Under the pieces are notes generated by a model, which saw only the letters and a program-made list of their open reading frames with translations, was not told where the DNA came from and did no database searches. Below are positions 47,077 through 58,096 of a stretch of DNA of 64,000 nt, piece after piece (positions within the stretch are counted from its first letter, which is position 1; the number at the start of each line of letters is the position of its first letter). The DNA is from Adiantum capillus-veneris (taxonomy: Eukaryota; Streptophyta; Polypodiopsida; Polypodiales; Pteridaceae). Made by a program: the position numbers and the translations under genes. Location of the stretch: the NCBI GenBank assembly GCA_014529385.2, contig CM043963.1, forward strand, positions 80,861,412 through 80,925,411, given 5' to 3'.

Positions 47077-47460
47077 CTAAATCTAATCTAATATAACGTA
47101 AATCTAAATCTAGCGTAAATAAACGTAAATCTAACTAAAAATAAACCTAAATCTAATCTAATTTAAACTAAATAAACCTAAATCTAATTTAACGTAAGTC
47201 TACATCTAACCTAATCTTTAACGTCTTTTAGGATAGTTTCCTACGACGTTATAACTCTCTTCTTCTTGTGTGTGTGCGCGTGTGTGGATGTGTGTGCCAA
47301 TAAAAAGAGATAAATGGTATAACCTTTCTATCACCCATGCCAAGTATGATAGATTGGTTATGCCATTTCCCTCTTGAATAATAGGTGTTGAGTTCAACTC
47401 CTCGTCGGCTAGATCTTTAGGTCTTTTAATTTTAATTAGTTTCCTACGACGTTAAATTAG

Positions 47461-47695
47461 TTTCTCTCTCTTTCTCTCTCAATGTGTGTGCATTTTTTTG
47501 TTTATGCATGTTTTCTCTCTCTTTTCCTCTCTCAATGTGTGCGTTTTTTGTTTATGCATGTTCTCTCTCTCTTTTCCTCTCTCAATGTGTGCGTTTTTTG
47601 TTTATGCATGCTCTCTCTCTCTTTTCCTCTCTCAATGTGTGTGTGCATTCTTTGTTTATGTATGTGTGTGTGCGGTTTTGTAAATTATGTTTGTA

Positions 47696-47732
<37 letters not shown>

Positions 47733-47740
47733 AAACACTA

Positions 47741-47772
<32 letters not shown>

Positions 47773-47876
47773 GGAGAGAGGGAGAGGGGAAGGGAACATG
47801 AGAGTGAGGAGAGGGAAGGAGCATACCTGGCTCTCCTTCCTCTCCTCGTGTGTGTGTGTGTGTGTGTGTGGAGAAG

Positions 47877-47930
<54 letters not shown>

Positions 47931-47935
47931 CGTTA
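47461..47935. repeat. compound (CT)n, (GT)n and (GA)n microsatellites with a minisatellite
   Basis: Includes four tandem units of about 58 bp containing TTTTTGTTTATGCATG and CTCTCAATGTGTG (47,470-47,660), then CT, GT and GA runs. The block with ATGAGAG...CTCTCCTTCCTCTCCT is shared with 60,640-60,715. Confidence 0.85.
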
Positions 47936-47953
47936 CCTGCTCCTTGCTTGAGG

Positions 47954-47994
47954 GCGCCGAAAAACTCAGATCTGAGATCTGAGTTTTTGGGCGC
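47954..47994. repeat. near-perfect palindrome, 14-bp arms with 1-nt centre
   Basis: AAAAACTCAGATCT, one G, then AGATCTGAGTTTTT (47,960-47,988), extended outward by GCGCC and GGGCGC. It lies between the CACTA upstream region and the gag ORF. Confidence 0.9.
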
Positions 47995-48009
47995 TCTCTC
48001 TTATTTTTT

Positions 48010-48910
48010 TAGCCCAGCCGGTGTCGCTAAGGTGGGGGAAGATGCTTCAGATTTCTTGGATAACCTCGAAATAGCATGTGTCGTCTTTGGGAGGGATGAC
48101 GATGCTTTGCATCTGTACATTTTTTCGTTGCTAATGAAAGTGGAAGCAAGATCATGGTACAACGCCTTGGTGCAAGCCACCAAGGAAAGGTGGGATCTGC
48201 TAAGAGCAGCATTTCTAAAGCGTTTTGGAGAAGGCACCACATTCAAGAATCTATGGCAATTGCTAATGGAGTTGAAGCAAGTACGTATGGCTGAGTATGT
48301 AGCATATGAATCAAAGTTTGTGGATCTATGGGGACGATGGGTTGCATCACTAAGGGATGGTGAAGGGGCACCCGATTTCCTGAAGAAAGACCGGTTTGTG
48401 GCTGGTTTATGGCCAATTCTTAAAGAGAAGGTGAAGGGAAGGTTTCTTGCTACATATGAGGTAGCAGTTGAAGTAGCCCACCTTAAAGATAAGAATCTAC
48501 GTCTACAAGCCAGAACTACCAAGGAAGAGGAACCGGGAAGGGACCACCCACCACACCTAGCCGCATCGGCACCAACCGTCCAGAGAAATCAGCCACAAGA
48601 ACCGGCTGAAGATCAAAAAGACCTGCTCAACCGAATCACCAACCAGTTAGAGAATCTTTCAGTATATCTGGTGCAGCAAGGGCATGCACCTATCAAAAAT
48701 CAAGAGCAAGGGAGAGGACAACAAAGGCAAAACCAAGAGTACTACTGCTACAATTGTGGAGAAGATGGCCATGGCATGTATTACTGCCCACACCCAAGGA
48801 GGCAGAATTTAAACAGAGGAGCCAGACAAAACCAGATCTCACCACCAAGAGCAAGACCACCACCACCAAGGGTACTGCAACAAGCACCACCTGTGCAAAT
48901 ATTACAATGA
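48010..48910 (+). CDS. retrotransposon gag, plus strand, with CCHC knuckle
   Basis: About 300 codons are open to TGA at 48,908. Capsid motifs in order are KVGEDASDFLDNLEIAC, KVEARSWYNAL, RWDLLRAAFLKRFGEG, ELKQVRMAEYVAYESKF and LKKDRFVAGLWPILKEKV. A Gln/Pro-rich linker and CYNCGEDGHGMYYC (CX2CX4HX4C) follow, then a basic tail. It matches plant Ty3-type gag. The real start is not visible because the frame runs upstream into microsatellite sequence, and homologous sequence begins near 48,010. No protease or RT follows; instead a long unknown reading frame starts at 49,017. The element's ends were not found. Confidence 0.75.
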
Positions 48911-49016
48911 CCTGTGCAACCACATTCACCACCACAACCTCTCATTCCACCCTTACCTCCACCGCCAAGCGGCCAACCAAGTAGTTTGTTTCGTCAGTCT
49001 TGAAGATAAGGGCAAG

Positions 49017-50255
49017 ATGAACGTGGATAAACATATCAAAGAAGTGGAAAAAGGTAAGACCAATGTTGAAGAGGTAGACACCATGGGATTTAATCACTCT
49101 AGACCTGAGGAATCTTCAGCAAAGGAAGAAAAGATAAAGGCCAAGGGGGAGTCAATCAAGAGAAAGTCTAAGCCACAATGAAAAACTGGCATTTTAGATT
49201 TCATAGTTGGTGAGTCTATAAAATCTTGTGATCTTGTGAGTGATGTTTCTATGCAAGGCATGAGCATACCTAAAGGGGAGGGATACCCAATTATGTAAGA
49301 GAAACCATGGCTCATGGCCATGAGAGAAAGTCACTATTTGGACACAAGAATTCTCAATATGCAAGCTAGAAAGGCCAAGGAGATCTTATATAGCACAAAG
49401 ACTCGTAGTAAGAGACAAGGGATGGACCTAGAGACTAGTGCACTCTCTAGTGATTGTACTACAACATCAGAGGAGGAGGAATCTACAACGACAAATGATA
49501 GTGACGGGACTCTTGGAATCATGGGTCTCATTCTTACTGATCACAACAAGGCGGATCCACCAGATATACAATTACAAGAAGGAATCATGATTTTTTTGGA
49601 ACTACACCAATCAAAGGAATCAATCATAGACACAACTCAAATGGTTGTTGTCAAGGAGTCGGACTTTGGAGTCCACCCTAAGGACATTCTTAAGCAAGTG
49701 GATGCAGTGGCAACCTATTGACGATCTAGGTTTGTCAACCTAGATGTAGAGATTGTGTTTGATCGTACTTTGTTTAATGCATTTAAGAAAAGCTTTAAAG
49801 AACCCTTAGCACAAAGGGTGGTCATAAAGGTCACAGAAAATGGATCTCAATGTGAGAAAGATGGCAGTATGGTCCTGCATGCACATAGTCGAGATGAAGT
49901 GTTTTTCAACAAGTGGATTGTAGCGTACCTTTTGTATATGCTATGCGCTTTGGTACAATGTGTATCAAGCTTGTCTTTGAGCTGCAAGTACAATGACTTG
50001 TTACCAATGTTAGGAAAGGCAATGGACCTTTTTGACAGCACCCAAGACAATAGTGACTCTTCTTCTAGCCTCACCGATAGTGATGAGCTAGGTTCTGAAG
50101 AAAAATGGGACTTGCCACATGAACAAGGAAGCCGTAGATGGAGGACTCTTTGTACAAACTTAGGAATCATGATCCTAAGTTTTCCTTTGGAAGGAGCCAA
50201 GATAATCATTTATCCTTTCACCTATGGTGGCTACAAATCTTACCCTTTCTTGTAA
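49017..50255 (+). pseudogene. unknown ORF downstream of gag, one frame with three stops
   Basis: From ATG 49,017 (MNVDKHIKEVEKGK) to the stop at 50,255 a single frame of about 412 codons is interrupted only by stops near 49,179, 49,296 and 49,719. Recognisable features are a lysine-rich start, an acidic Ser/Thr stretch (TTTSEEEESTTTNDSDG), a hydrophobic segment around 49,911-49,975 (WIVAYLLYMLCALVQC) that could span a membrane, and another Ser/Asp-rich acidic block. There is no RT, integrase or protease motif. The retained frame suggests recent coding function. It could be an accessory ORF of a gag-only, non-autonomous element; the product is unknown. Confidence 0.5.
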
Positions 50256-50509
50256 GAGGTACAAAGTTCTATTGTTAGGACATTACAGGTGATGATCCTA
50301 TTCTTCACTTGGGATCCTGGAGGATATTGGCACAAATTTTCGGAAGCTGTAGGCTTCCCATTTACTCAAAGGAAATTTGAGTTGTTGATCATTGATGCTC
50401 TAGCCAGGGAGCCTTGTGAGGTCCCTCTCTCACCCTCTCCCTCCCCCTCTCACTCACGTTCACCCTCTCTCTCTTGTCCTGTGTCGGGCCAACCCATAGG
50501 GCGCATACA

Positions 50510-50834
<325 letters not shown>

Positions 50835-50964
50835 CACCCACACACACACACACTCTCTCTCCCTCCCTCTCTCCCCATCTCTCGCTCACTGTCTCCCTCC
50901 CCCTTGTTCAGACTCCTGGTCTCTCTCTCTCCTTTCCTAAGTTGCAAGCAGCATTAGAATCTCT

Positions 50965-51385
50965 CTCTCTCTCTACACACACACACGCACACAAACACAC
51001 ACACACACACATGCACTCCCTCTCCCTCCCTCACTCACTCCCTTCTCACTCACACTCTCTCTCACTCTCTCGTTCTCTGTGTAATCGGCCAAGCCAGCAA
51101 CAATTAAAAAAATATATCTCTCTTACACTCTTGTTCCCACACACACACTTGTCGACACACTCACCCACTTGCACACACACACATACACAACCCCATATAC
51201 ATACCCACACACACTCCCTCGGTCTCTCTCAGCCATATACTAAAAACCACACACACCCACATGCTTTGCGCACACACAACAGCACTTACACGCATAAAAA
51301 CGCACCTACTTACACACTCAAACACATGAAACACGTACATGCACACACGCATAAGCACATATGCACAAACACTTAAAGCAAAGAA
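50965..51385. repeat. CA-rich low-complexity region
   Basis: Irregular ACACAC and CTCTCT sequence with no stable unit and no gene. Open frames rich in His/Thr are artefacts. Confidence 0.85.
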
Positions 51386-51389
51386 GAAA

Positions 51390-51599
51390 ATGAGTGCCAC
51401 ACCATCAACAAAAGGAGAAAGACGACCAAAAGCACGCAAAGGCGGCACCAAATCAAAGATTGACGTCGAAGGCATGCCCCGGCGAAGGTATGTCCCGGTG
51501 GGCCCCAAAAGTGGCGAACGCACTACACCGACGCAGCAGCAAAGCCCTCCATTCACCGGCATCTTGCCCACGATGCATCTCCGCAATAAACATCCGTAG
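51390..51599 (+). CDS. small basic ORF, unidentified
   Basis: A 69-codon frame from ATG 51,390 (MSATPSTKGERRPKARKGG) to TAG 51,597 with basic and Pro-rich sequence and a PPFTGILPTMHL end. Its codons look less repetitive than the surrounding low-complexity DNA. I do not recognise it. It may be a single exon or a chance frame. Confidence 0.25.
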   Translation: MSATPSTKGERRPKARKGGTKSKIDVEGMPRRRYVPVGPKSGERTTPTQQQSPPFTGILPTMHLRNKHP

Positions 51600-51825
51600 G
51601 GTAACCTATTTTTCCATTTTCAAGTCAAAACCTTGTATAAAAAACCAATTGTATATTTCCACCTCTCTCTAGGTGATGGTCAGAAAGGCCCACCTAGGAG
51701 ATATCATTCTAAAGTTCTCATAAAACAAAGCAAGGGTCAACCATCTGGGACCCGGCTCCTTGCTTTTTCTTTCCTGATTAGGGCCCTTACCTAATCAGAT
51801 TATCCTAAACTAATGCACCCTACAC

Positions 51826-51834
51826 CTATAAAAG
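51826..51834 (+). promoter_or_regulatory. TATA-like motif
   Basis: CTATAAAAG in otherwise unique sequence. It could be the promoter of an LTR fragment, but no matching LTR end or gene was found downstream before the microsatellites at 52.1 kb. Confidence 0.25.
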
Positions 51835-51937
51835 AACACTTAGAGGTCACTATCAATCGGGACTAATGGTAGCATTTTGGAGAGATTGAGCGGAATTAAG
51901 AACTGGGGGCAGCATTTTAGAGCATGAGGAGCACTTT

Positions 51938-51962
51938 GGGGGGGGGGGGGGGGGGGGGGGGG
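51938..51962. repeat. poly-G run of 25
   Basis: An uninterrupted G tract, a candidate for G-quadruplex formation and a likely sequencing or assembly weak point. Confidence 0.95.
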
Positions 51963-52084
51963 CAACACTTGTGAGTCAGCACTTGAGAAGGAAGCCATGT
52001 CCACACACTGACTCCAAGGGTCACCACACACAAAGAGTAGAATCTCCGTGTATATGGAATTTTCCCTAGAAAATGCACTATAGG

Positions 52085-52085
52085 A

Positions 52086-52162
<77 letters not shown>

Positions 52163-52251
52163 GTAGTCTCCACCTCGCCAAAACTGAGCTTTTTGTAAAT
52201 AACACTTTGAATCAAGAATGCCCTCACATCTTGAGGGTTTTCATCATCTAC

Positions 52252-52313
<62 letters not shown>
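52085..52313. repeat. two (CT)n microsatellites
   Basis: CT runs at about 52,085-52,159 and 52,251-52,313 are separated by about 90 bp of unique sequence. Confidence 0.95.
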
Positions 52314-52314
<1 letters not shown>

Positions 52315-52469
52315 GGGTGTGCAGTATTAATTCTATTCTAATAATTACTGTTCGTGTCCAAGACGCTCAAAGGTAGGTGGTGCCCCTTGTTCACTTCCCG
52401 TGATGAGTTCGGCATTCACGGTCCTGGCGTTGAGGCCGTCGGGGTTCGTTTTGTGCTATGCGCTTGTCA

Positions 52470-52795
52470 CTAGTTAGCATATTAAATATGCTAATTAGCA
52501 TGCATAGTTTGTTAACTAGCATAGAAGGTATTCTTATTAGCATACACAGTATGCTAACTAGCATCAAAAAATTCCAACTAGTATTCACAATATGTTAGCT
52601 AGGATAACTAGCTATGCTAACTAGCATACACACAATGCTTACCACCATGACAATGTATGCTAGCTATATCTAATAGTATGCTCACTAGCATAACTAGGTT
52701 TGCCAACTACCATACACAATATGATAGCCACCATACCCACTAAGCTAACTAGCATACCTTCTATGCTAACTAGCATACACAGGGCTAGTGTAGGA
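52470..52795. repeat. array of imperfect palindromes ATGCTAACTAGCAT
   Basis: About ten diverged copies of a unit built on TATGCTAACTAGCATA (arms ATGCTA and TAGCAT), in both phases. One further copy (CATATGTTAACTAGCAC) lies on the far side of the adjacent gene at about 55,107-55,123. Confidence 0.8.
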
Positions 52796-52896
52796 ATCAA
52801 GGTTGGATAACTATTCCTTAACATTATCTTACCAAAACTCTGTGTGATTGGAGGTCCTTGCCCTGTGACCTTGCCAGACCATTCAGCTGGTATCCT

Positions 52897-54931
52897 CTAC
52901 TGGTGGCAGGTGCAAGCTCTACATTCGATCCCAAGGGAGCATGCAGCAACAAACCAAATTAGGTGATAGGTATGCACACATGGCATTTTGACCATTGCAC
53001 TGATTTTGTGTACTTCTAATGGCAAACCACAGCCAGTACACTCGTTGTTTGTTGTCCCATCGTGTACCCCTATACACTCTGTAAAAGTGTCCATAGGTAT
53101 CTTGCATAGGGTAGTGGGGATGAAGGAGCCTTGTATCATCCTACTTATCTGCATGAGCAGCTACAATTGACTATCGCAGGCGTGCACTTTTGCTTCCTGC
53201 ACCTCCACATTAATCTACAAACCAATCAAAAGAGAATCATGGTAAGTACATAGGATAGTTGTGCACATATTCAAAACATAAGGTTCAATCACAAAAACCA
53301 TCGGCACTTACACGAAGAAAGGTTATGTCAATATCAATAGCAATGGGGGTGTCCTCACTGTGAGGAAACCCCAAACCATCCAGTGTCTCTTTCAGTGTCT
53401 CGATCTTTACCTTGAGCTCCATTTCTCTTCTTGCATTCACATTGTCAGTGAGGCCTAAACATCGCAATTCATTCTCAACATCATGAAGCTTCTGTCTCAT
53501 AGCAAGTACTATAGGGCTGACCATATCATGGCTTGCTTTCAGAACCCTCGTAGCTTCAAGCTCCTGACCCGCATTCTTGAGCTGCTGTTTAGCATCATGT
53601 AGTTGATTTCTTAGATGGTCACTTGCACTCATGATGTGCTGAAAATCAGAGAGAACAAAATATGACAGGCTTGCTGTCACTTTGTGAGAGCTGTTAATAG
53701 AGAGGGGTGTTGCCCTGGTAGAAGAAAGAACATTCAAAGCTACTTGGCCAGCGCAATCGTCCATTGTTTCCACGGAGCCCTTCTCTGTTTTTTGACTTGA
53801 GGGGTGGGTATTACGCACCCTCCACTTTTCAACATGGGCATCATAGTATCCTTTTTCTTGAAGGTCCTACAAATGCTGGACAGCAAACTCAGCCCAATTG
53901 AACTGCATGATTGAGCCACTTGCAGTTGCCACTGGACTGAATTGTTTTACAAAACCCTTCGCAAAAGCCGAATTAATTTCCATGTTGGTGATGGCCTTTT
54001 GGTACACCTTGTAGTGCAGCAGAAGTACTTGGCCGTACATGTCGCTACAAATGCTACTTCATTTGAAGCGATATTTGTTGCATCCTTCACCTCTCTGAAT
54101 ACACTGAACCATTCCACATCTGTAATTTTCTCCCACTTCACCAATTTGGGGTCGACACCGTCCATGGAGAGGCCATGGACAACATTAAACTCTTTTACTA
54201 TTGCACAAAACTTTTTTTGCAGTGGGATGTTCAGCTTGGGAGATTTCCATTGGCCTACACACCACACAAGATTATAAGATTAAAACCTTACAAAACCCCA
54301 CTAGAATTGGGTTGTCAAGTAATCTCTACATAAGAAATTGTGAGGGCTCTCCTTAGATGCAATCATCTAAGCATGCACCTTGAATGCCTAAGGCAATGCA
54401 CAAGCACCTGACTAGTGTGAGAGAATCCACAACAAGATTGCAGCAAGGGCTACAGCAAAAACAAGCATATAAGTTGAATGCATAGTCCTCTGTGTTGATT
54501 GCAGCATATGCTTAGCAACACAAACTTATCATAAGTGAGAGGATTTACTAACAAATTAGTAGGCAGGGACTATTGGAGAAATGTGTCATGCTTTGCTTGA
54601 TTTACAACTTCCAAATGTGGCCCCTCATTGAAGAGAGAGAGAGAGAGAGAGTACCTGAGTCCTGCTTCCCCTTCCCTATATGCATGTACTTTGACATTGG
54701 GGATCCTTGGGAATTAGAATCCTTCAATCTTTTGCAGGGTGGAGGAGAAGCAACAGAACCTTTGCCCCTTGACTTCCTTCTCGGTGGAGTACTATCAAGA
54801 GAGCTGTCGAGGTGGTTGGCTCCACGGTGAGTTATCCTCCACTTGGGTGCTGACTGCAGACCTCCTTGTAGCTTGCAATCACTTTCCTCCCTCTCTCTGA
54901 CCTGTGGCCCTTGCGTCGTGCTTCCCTCCAT
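52897..54931 (-). CDS. four-exon gene of unknown function with a RING-like C-terminus
   Basis: Exons 54931-54655, 54254-53956, 53866-53312 and 53160-52897 join through GT-AG introns (400, 89 and 151 bp) into one open frame of 464 codons. Exon lengths 277+299 restore phase 0 and the later exons are phase 0. Donors are GTACTC, GTTTTG (weak) and GTAAGT; acceptors are TGTAG or TTGTAG. The N-terminus has a basic PPRRKSRGKGS stretch that could be a nuclear signal. Exon 2 has WKSPKLNIPLQKKFC and SMDGVDPKLVKWEKI. Exon 3 is coiled-coil-like (about residues 274-300 and 317-355). Exon 4 ends with Cys/His at 418, 421, 438, 440, 443, 451, 457 and 460, a RING-H2-like spacing (PCVHTYH, IECRAC) with one ligand displaced. 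I recognise no family. It may be a host gene or cargo of an unidentified transposon. Confidence 0.6.
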
Positions 54932-55399
54932 GCATCATGACTACACCACTACCTCAACGTAGCAACTGAGCTTAACTGTTTAAGATTTTAAAAATATTAT
55001 GATTCATTTTTTTGAAGTCCAACAGTCATGTTTTTTCAAGTGTGTGGGCCACCATCATGAACTATACAAAGTGTATCATGTGTTATGTTTACAAGATGTG
55101 CTTGTTGGCATATGTTAACTAGCACAAAAAGCGTGACACATTAACATGCTTTCACCCATAAACAATTAATTAAATTATCTAAATTATCATTGATCCCTTG
55201 AGAGGCCAACCAATAGGCTTTGGGGCACCTTATGAGGGCAACATGGGAGGAAATTGACATGTGTCCCTGTTGCTTCTTTAGGCAAGGCTTGACTTGTGTG
55301 AGGTTGTGAGTGTTCTCTCTCTTGCCCCTACTTGTAGGGATCACCCCCTCATTGTAGGGATCCTTGTTGACTTTTAGAAAACCTTAAGCCCCTGTTTGA
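54932..55399. other. upstream region of the four-exon gene
   Basis: No gene. An A/T block (ATAATATTTTTAAAA on the minus strand, about 55,000) could serve as a TATA region for the gene. The TAGCA-type motif at about 55,107 matches the array downstream of the gene. Confidence 0.35.
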
Positions 55400-56428
55400 G
55401 GACAGATCAAATGTGCACCCAACTAGTCGGACATGTAGCCGGACACCACATTTATACTCTATTAGTTTTCCGAGCTAGTGTAGTAATACTCTGTGTAAAT
55501 CCTAATTCCAGAGTAGCAATCAATCCCCTGAGTTGTAATGTTGTAATGATATTTGTAAATGTTCGTGTGAGCTGGCCACTGGCCATTTAGAATGCCCTAG
55601 GTATAAAGGTCAATAACTTTAGTGTGAAGGGGGGCTTATCTTTAGAGAAGAACATGGTGCTCTATAGAACGTACGCTCAAGCTACAAGCTGCTCCATCTT
55701 GTAATCGATGCAACTAATGAATGGGTAATCGGATTATAGTTTTGAAACTTGCATTGTGTTCCTATTTCTTTGCTCTTTAATTCAAGTGTAAGCATTGTTA
55801 GTTTTGTTGAGGTTCACGACTACATGTCTGTGAGATGTAAATGCATATTTGAGTGCTTAAATCATTGTTTATAGTCATTTTGACCATAGGAGAGTGTTCC
55901 TAGACCATAGGGCAACCTTTCTGGATAGTTCTGTTGCAGTTTTTAGGACCTTTTTCATGATGGATCATGATTTTGGTACCTTGTCGGATTGCAACCAGAC
56001 TTGCTAGGATTGTGACCTTAGGTGTCCTAGACCTCCTCCTAAAGTTTCATTGCATTTTGAGTCCGTTCGAGTGTCGAGATGGTGTGATGACCTAGAGTTG
56101 TGAGAAAGGACATAGACGGATTTCCCTAATCATTGAGTGTTGGTTTTCTTGTCAAGGTTCACTTAGTTTCATTGCATTGTGAGTCCGTTCGAGTGCCGAA
56201 ATGGCGTGATGACCTAGAGTTGTGAGAAAGGACATAGACGGATTTCCCTAATCATTGAGTGTTGGTTTTCTTGTTGAGCTAGTGTGTTTTCTTGTCAAGG
56301 TTCACTTTGTGAGATTGACGATCTCATAGAGTCTCCATGCCCCATCCGAGTCACTTTCCTTGAGTATTGACATTATGTTAGTGCCAGAAAGCTATGCTGC
56401 AAACGTCCGCCGCGGTGACCCGCTAACA
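55400..56428 (+). repeat. LTR of a plus-strand Tat-like element (start approximate)
   Basis: The 3' end is fixed by ...CCCGCTAACA followed by one T and the PBS. Its last 100 bp resemble the end of element A's LTR (GAAAGCTATGCT, CATCCGAGTCACTTTCC, GCGGTGACCCGC). It contains a 122-bp duplication. No matching second LTR is present, because the element's interior is cut at 58.1 kb. The start at about 55,400 is a guess. Confidence 0.6.
56044..56275. repeat. 122-bp tandem duplication inside the LTR
   Basis: GTTTCATTGCATTxTGAGTC starts at 56,044 and again at 56,166. The copies are nearly identical through GAGTGTTGGTTTTCTTG. Confidence 0.9.
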
Positions 56429-56429
56429 T

Positions 56430-56447
56430 TGGCGCCGTTGTTGGGGA
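56430..56447 (+). promoter_or_regulatory. primer binding site, tRNA-Asp type
   Basis: TGGCGCCGTTGTTGGGGA complements the plant tRNA-Asp 3' end with two mismatches, and a one-base spacer separates it from the LTR. Confidence 0.85.
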
Positions 56448-56977
56448 TATGATCGTTAGATGGTGAGTGACCTAGTGTGTTTTTAGAGCATTCTTTTTCT
56501 AATATTTGTCTCTCCATTCCATTTACACCTTAGCAGTGAAGCAGCTAGACACGGGGTTTAGCGCTTGATAGAGTCTAGAAGTTGAGGACTTGCTAGATCT
56601 ATTCTTGAGAAGTAAAGAGGGTTGTGAGTGAGCTAGCCAAAAGCATTTCATTCTTCGATCTTCTCTATGCTTTCAGAGTGTTGTACCGTTTTTTGTTACG
56701 ACTTTATTTTGTACCATTCTGTTTGTTTTTGTTTCATGTTTCATTTCAGTACTTAGGAGTAGGGTAAGTAGAAACTACCACCATCAAATTTGGGCTAAAA
56801 GATTGAGGGTAAAAAGGGTGAAAACCATATTTTGGCCAAAATGACCATAACTCTGAAATTCTGAAAATTTGATGGTAGAGACCTCAAAAGTGATCCAAAT
56901 TCAAAAATTTGTGGATCATGGGCATCAACATACTCTCTAGAATCAATCTGGAAAGTTTAGCAAGAATCTGTGGAGAA

Positions 56978-57853
56978 ACATGGATCGCGATCCATGTACC
57001 CCAGAGACCATTTTTTGTGAAAAGTTACCAGTTACAGTGTGTAGCACTGGGGCACTGCTCTGATCAATTTTTCTTGAAAGAAAAACTCAAAAATCACATC
57101 AGAATTGGCTCTTAGGGAAAAAAACAGTAAAACAGGCATTGCTGACACAAAATTGGACAAATCTTGAAATATTGGGATCCAAATTCAAAAAGGGGTGAGA
57201 TTTGGCTTCTATAGGGCACAGAGAACCAACATAACAAAATTTATAAAAAAATGTTGTCAAACATGGATCACGATCCATGTACCTTTTTGACATTTGGGGT
57301 TGATATTTGATAAGTACATCCCTAATATCATTTGAAACAACTTTGCAAAAACGAGCCATGTCAAAAAAATTGAAAAAAAGTTGGTCAAAATAGCCAAATA
57401 CAAAAACTAGTGAAAAACCACAGGACAGACAGAAAAACTTGCTTTTGAATGACAAAAATTGGTTCAAATCCAAAAACTTTGATATCATAGCATCTAGTGA
57501 TTCTAATGGTACCAAGAAATGTCAATTTGGCTTCCAAACATGGATCGCGATCCATGTACCTCATGAAAAAATTTTGAAATTTTTTTGGCTGAGATTTGAG
57601 CAATAAGTAGCTAAGATATAGACAAACACTTTTCCCCAAAGAACCAAATGCAAAAAAGATGTGAAAAGTGGTCAAAAGAGCCAAAAACAGAACATTGTCA
57701 AAACTGTCATAGCAGACTATAGAAGTCAGTTTTGGTTGGGCAAAACTGATTTAAATTCAAAAAGATTTGTGGAGCAAGCTACAAACATAATAAGCTATCA
57801 GCACACCAAAAATACAGATCCAAAAGTGGTGGAACATGGATCGTGATCCATGT
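56978..57853. repeat. four palindromes in the leader of the plus-strand element
   Basis: ACATGGATCGCGATCCATGT, a perfect 20-bp palindrome, lies at 56,978-56,997 and 57,538-57,557. One-base variants are at 57,261-57,280 and 57,834-57,853. Spacings are 283, 277 and 296 bp, and each is followed by ACC. Intervening sequence is A-rich and diverged. No ORF is supported between 56,448 and 58,096. Confidence 0.9.
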
Positions 57854-58096
57854 ACCCCTGAGAAATTTTTGGACAGAAACGTTTCCAACTTGTAGGTGAG
57901 ACCATTGTGAAAAAAATTCCCCAAAGAAGCATTGTCAAAAAAGTTCAAAAAGTGGGTGAAAAGAGCCAAAAACTGTTCAAAGAGGAAGACCCTAAAACAG
58001 ACTTAGGGATTGAATTTTTCCTGGCCTAAACAAGTCCAAATCACACAAAAACCACACAGCCACAGGATCAGGAGACCAAGGAAAAGCTGTGTGCCA

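Noticed and set aside
47482-47990. N-terminal extension of gag into 47.5-48.0 kb
   Set aside because: The frame there is microsatellite and minisatellite. Gag-like sequence begins only near 48,010.
52470-52795. CRISPR-like array
   Set aside because: Units are diverged palindromes without uniform spacers, in a plant nuclear context.
53867-53955. Treating the unknown gene as broken by a frameshift and stop near 53.9-54.0 kb
   Set aside because: An 89-bp GT-AG intron removes both problems in phase; the donor is weak, so this still needs RNA support.
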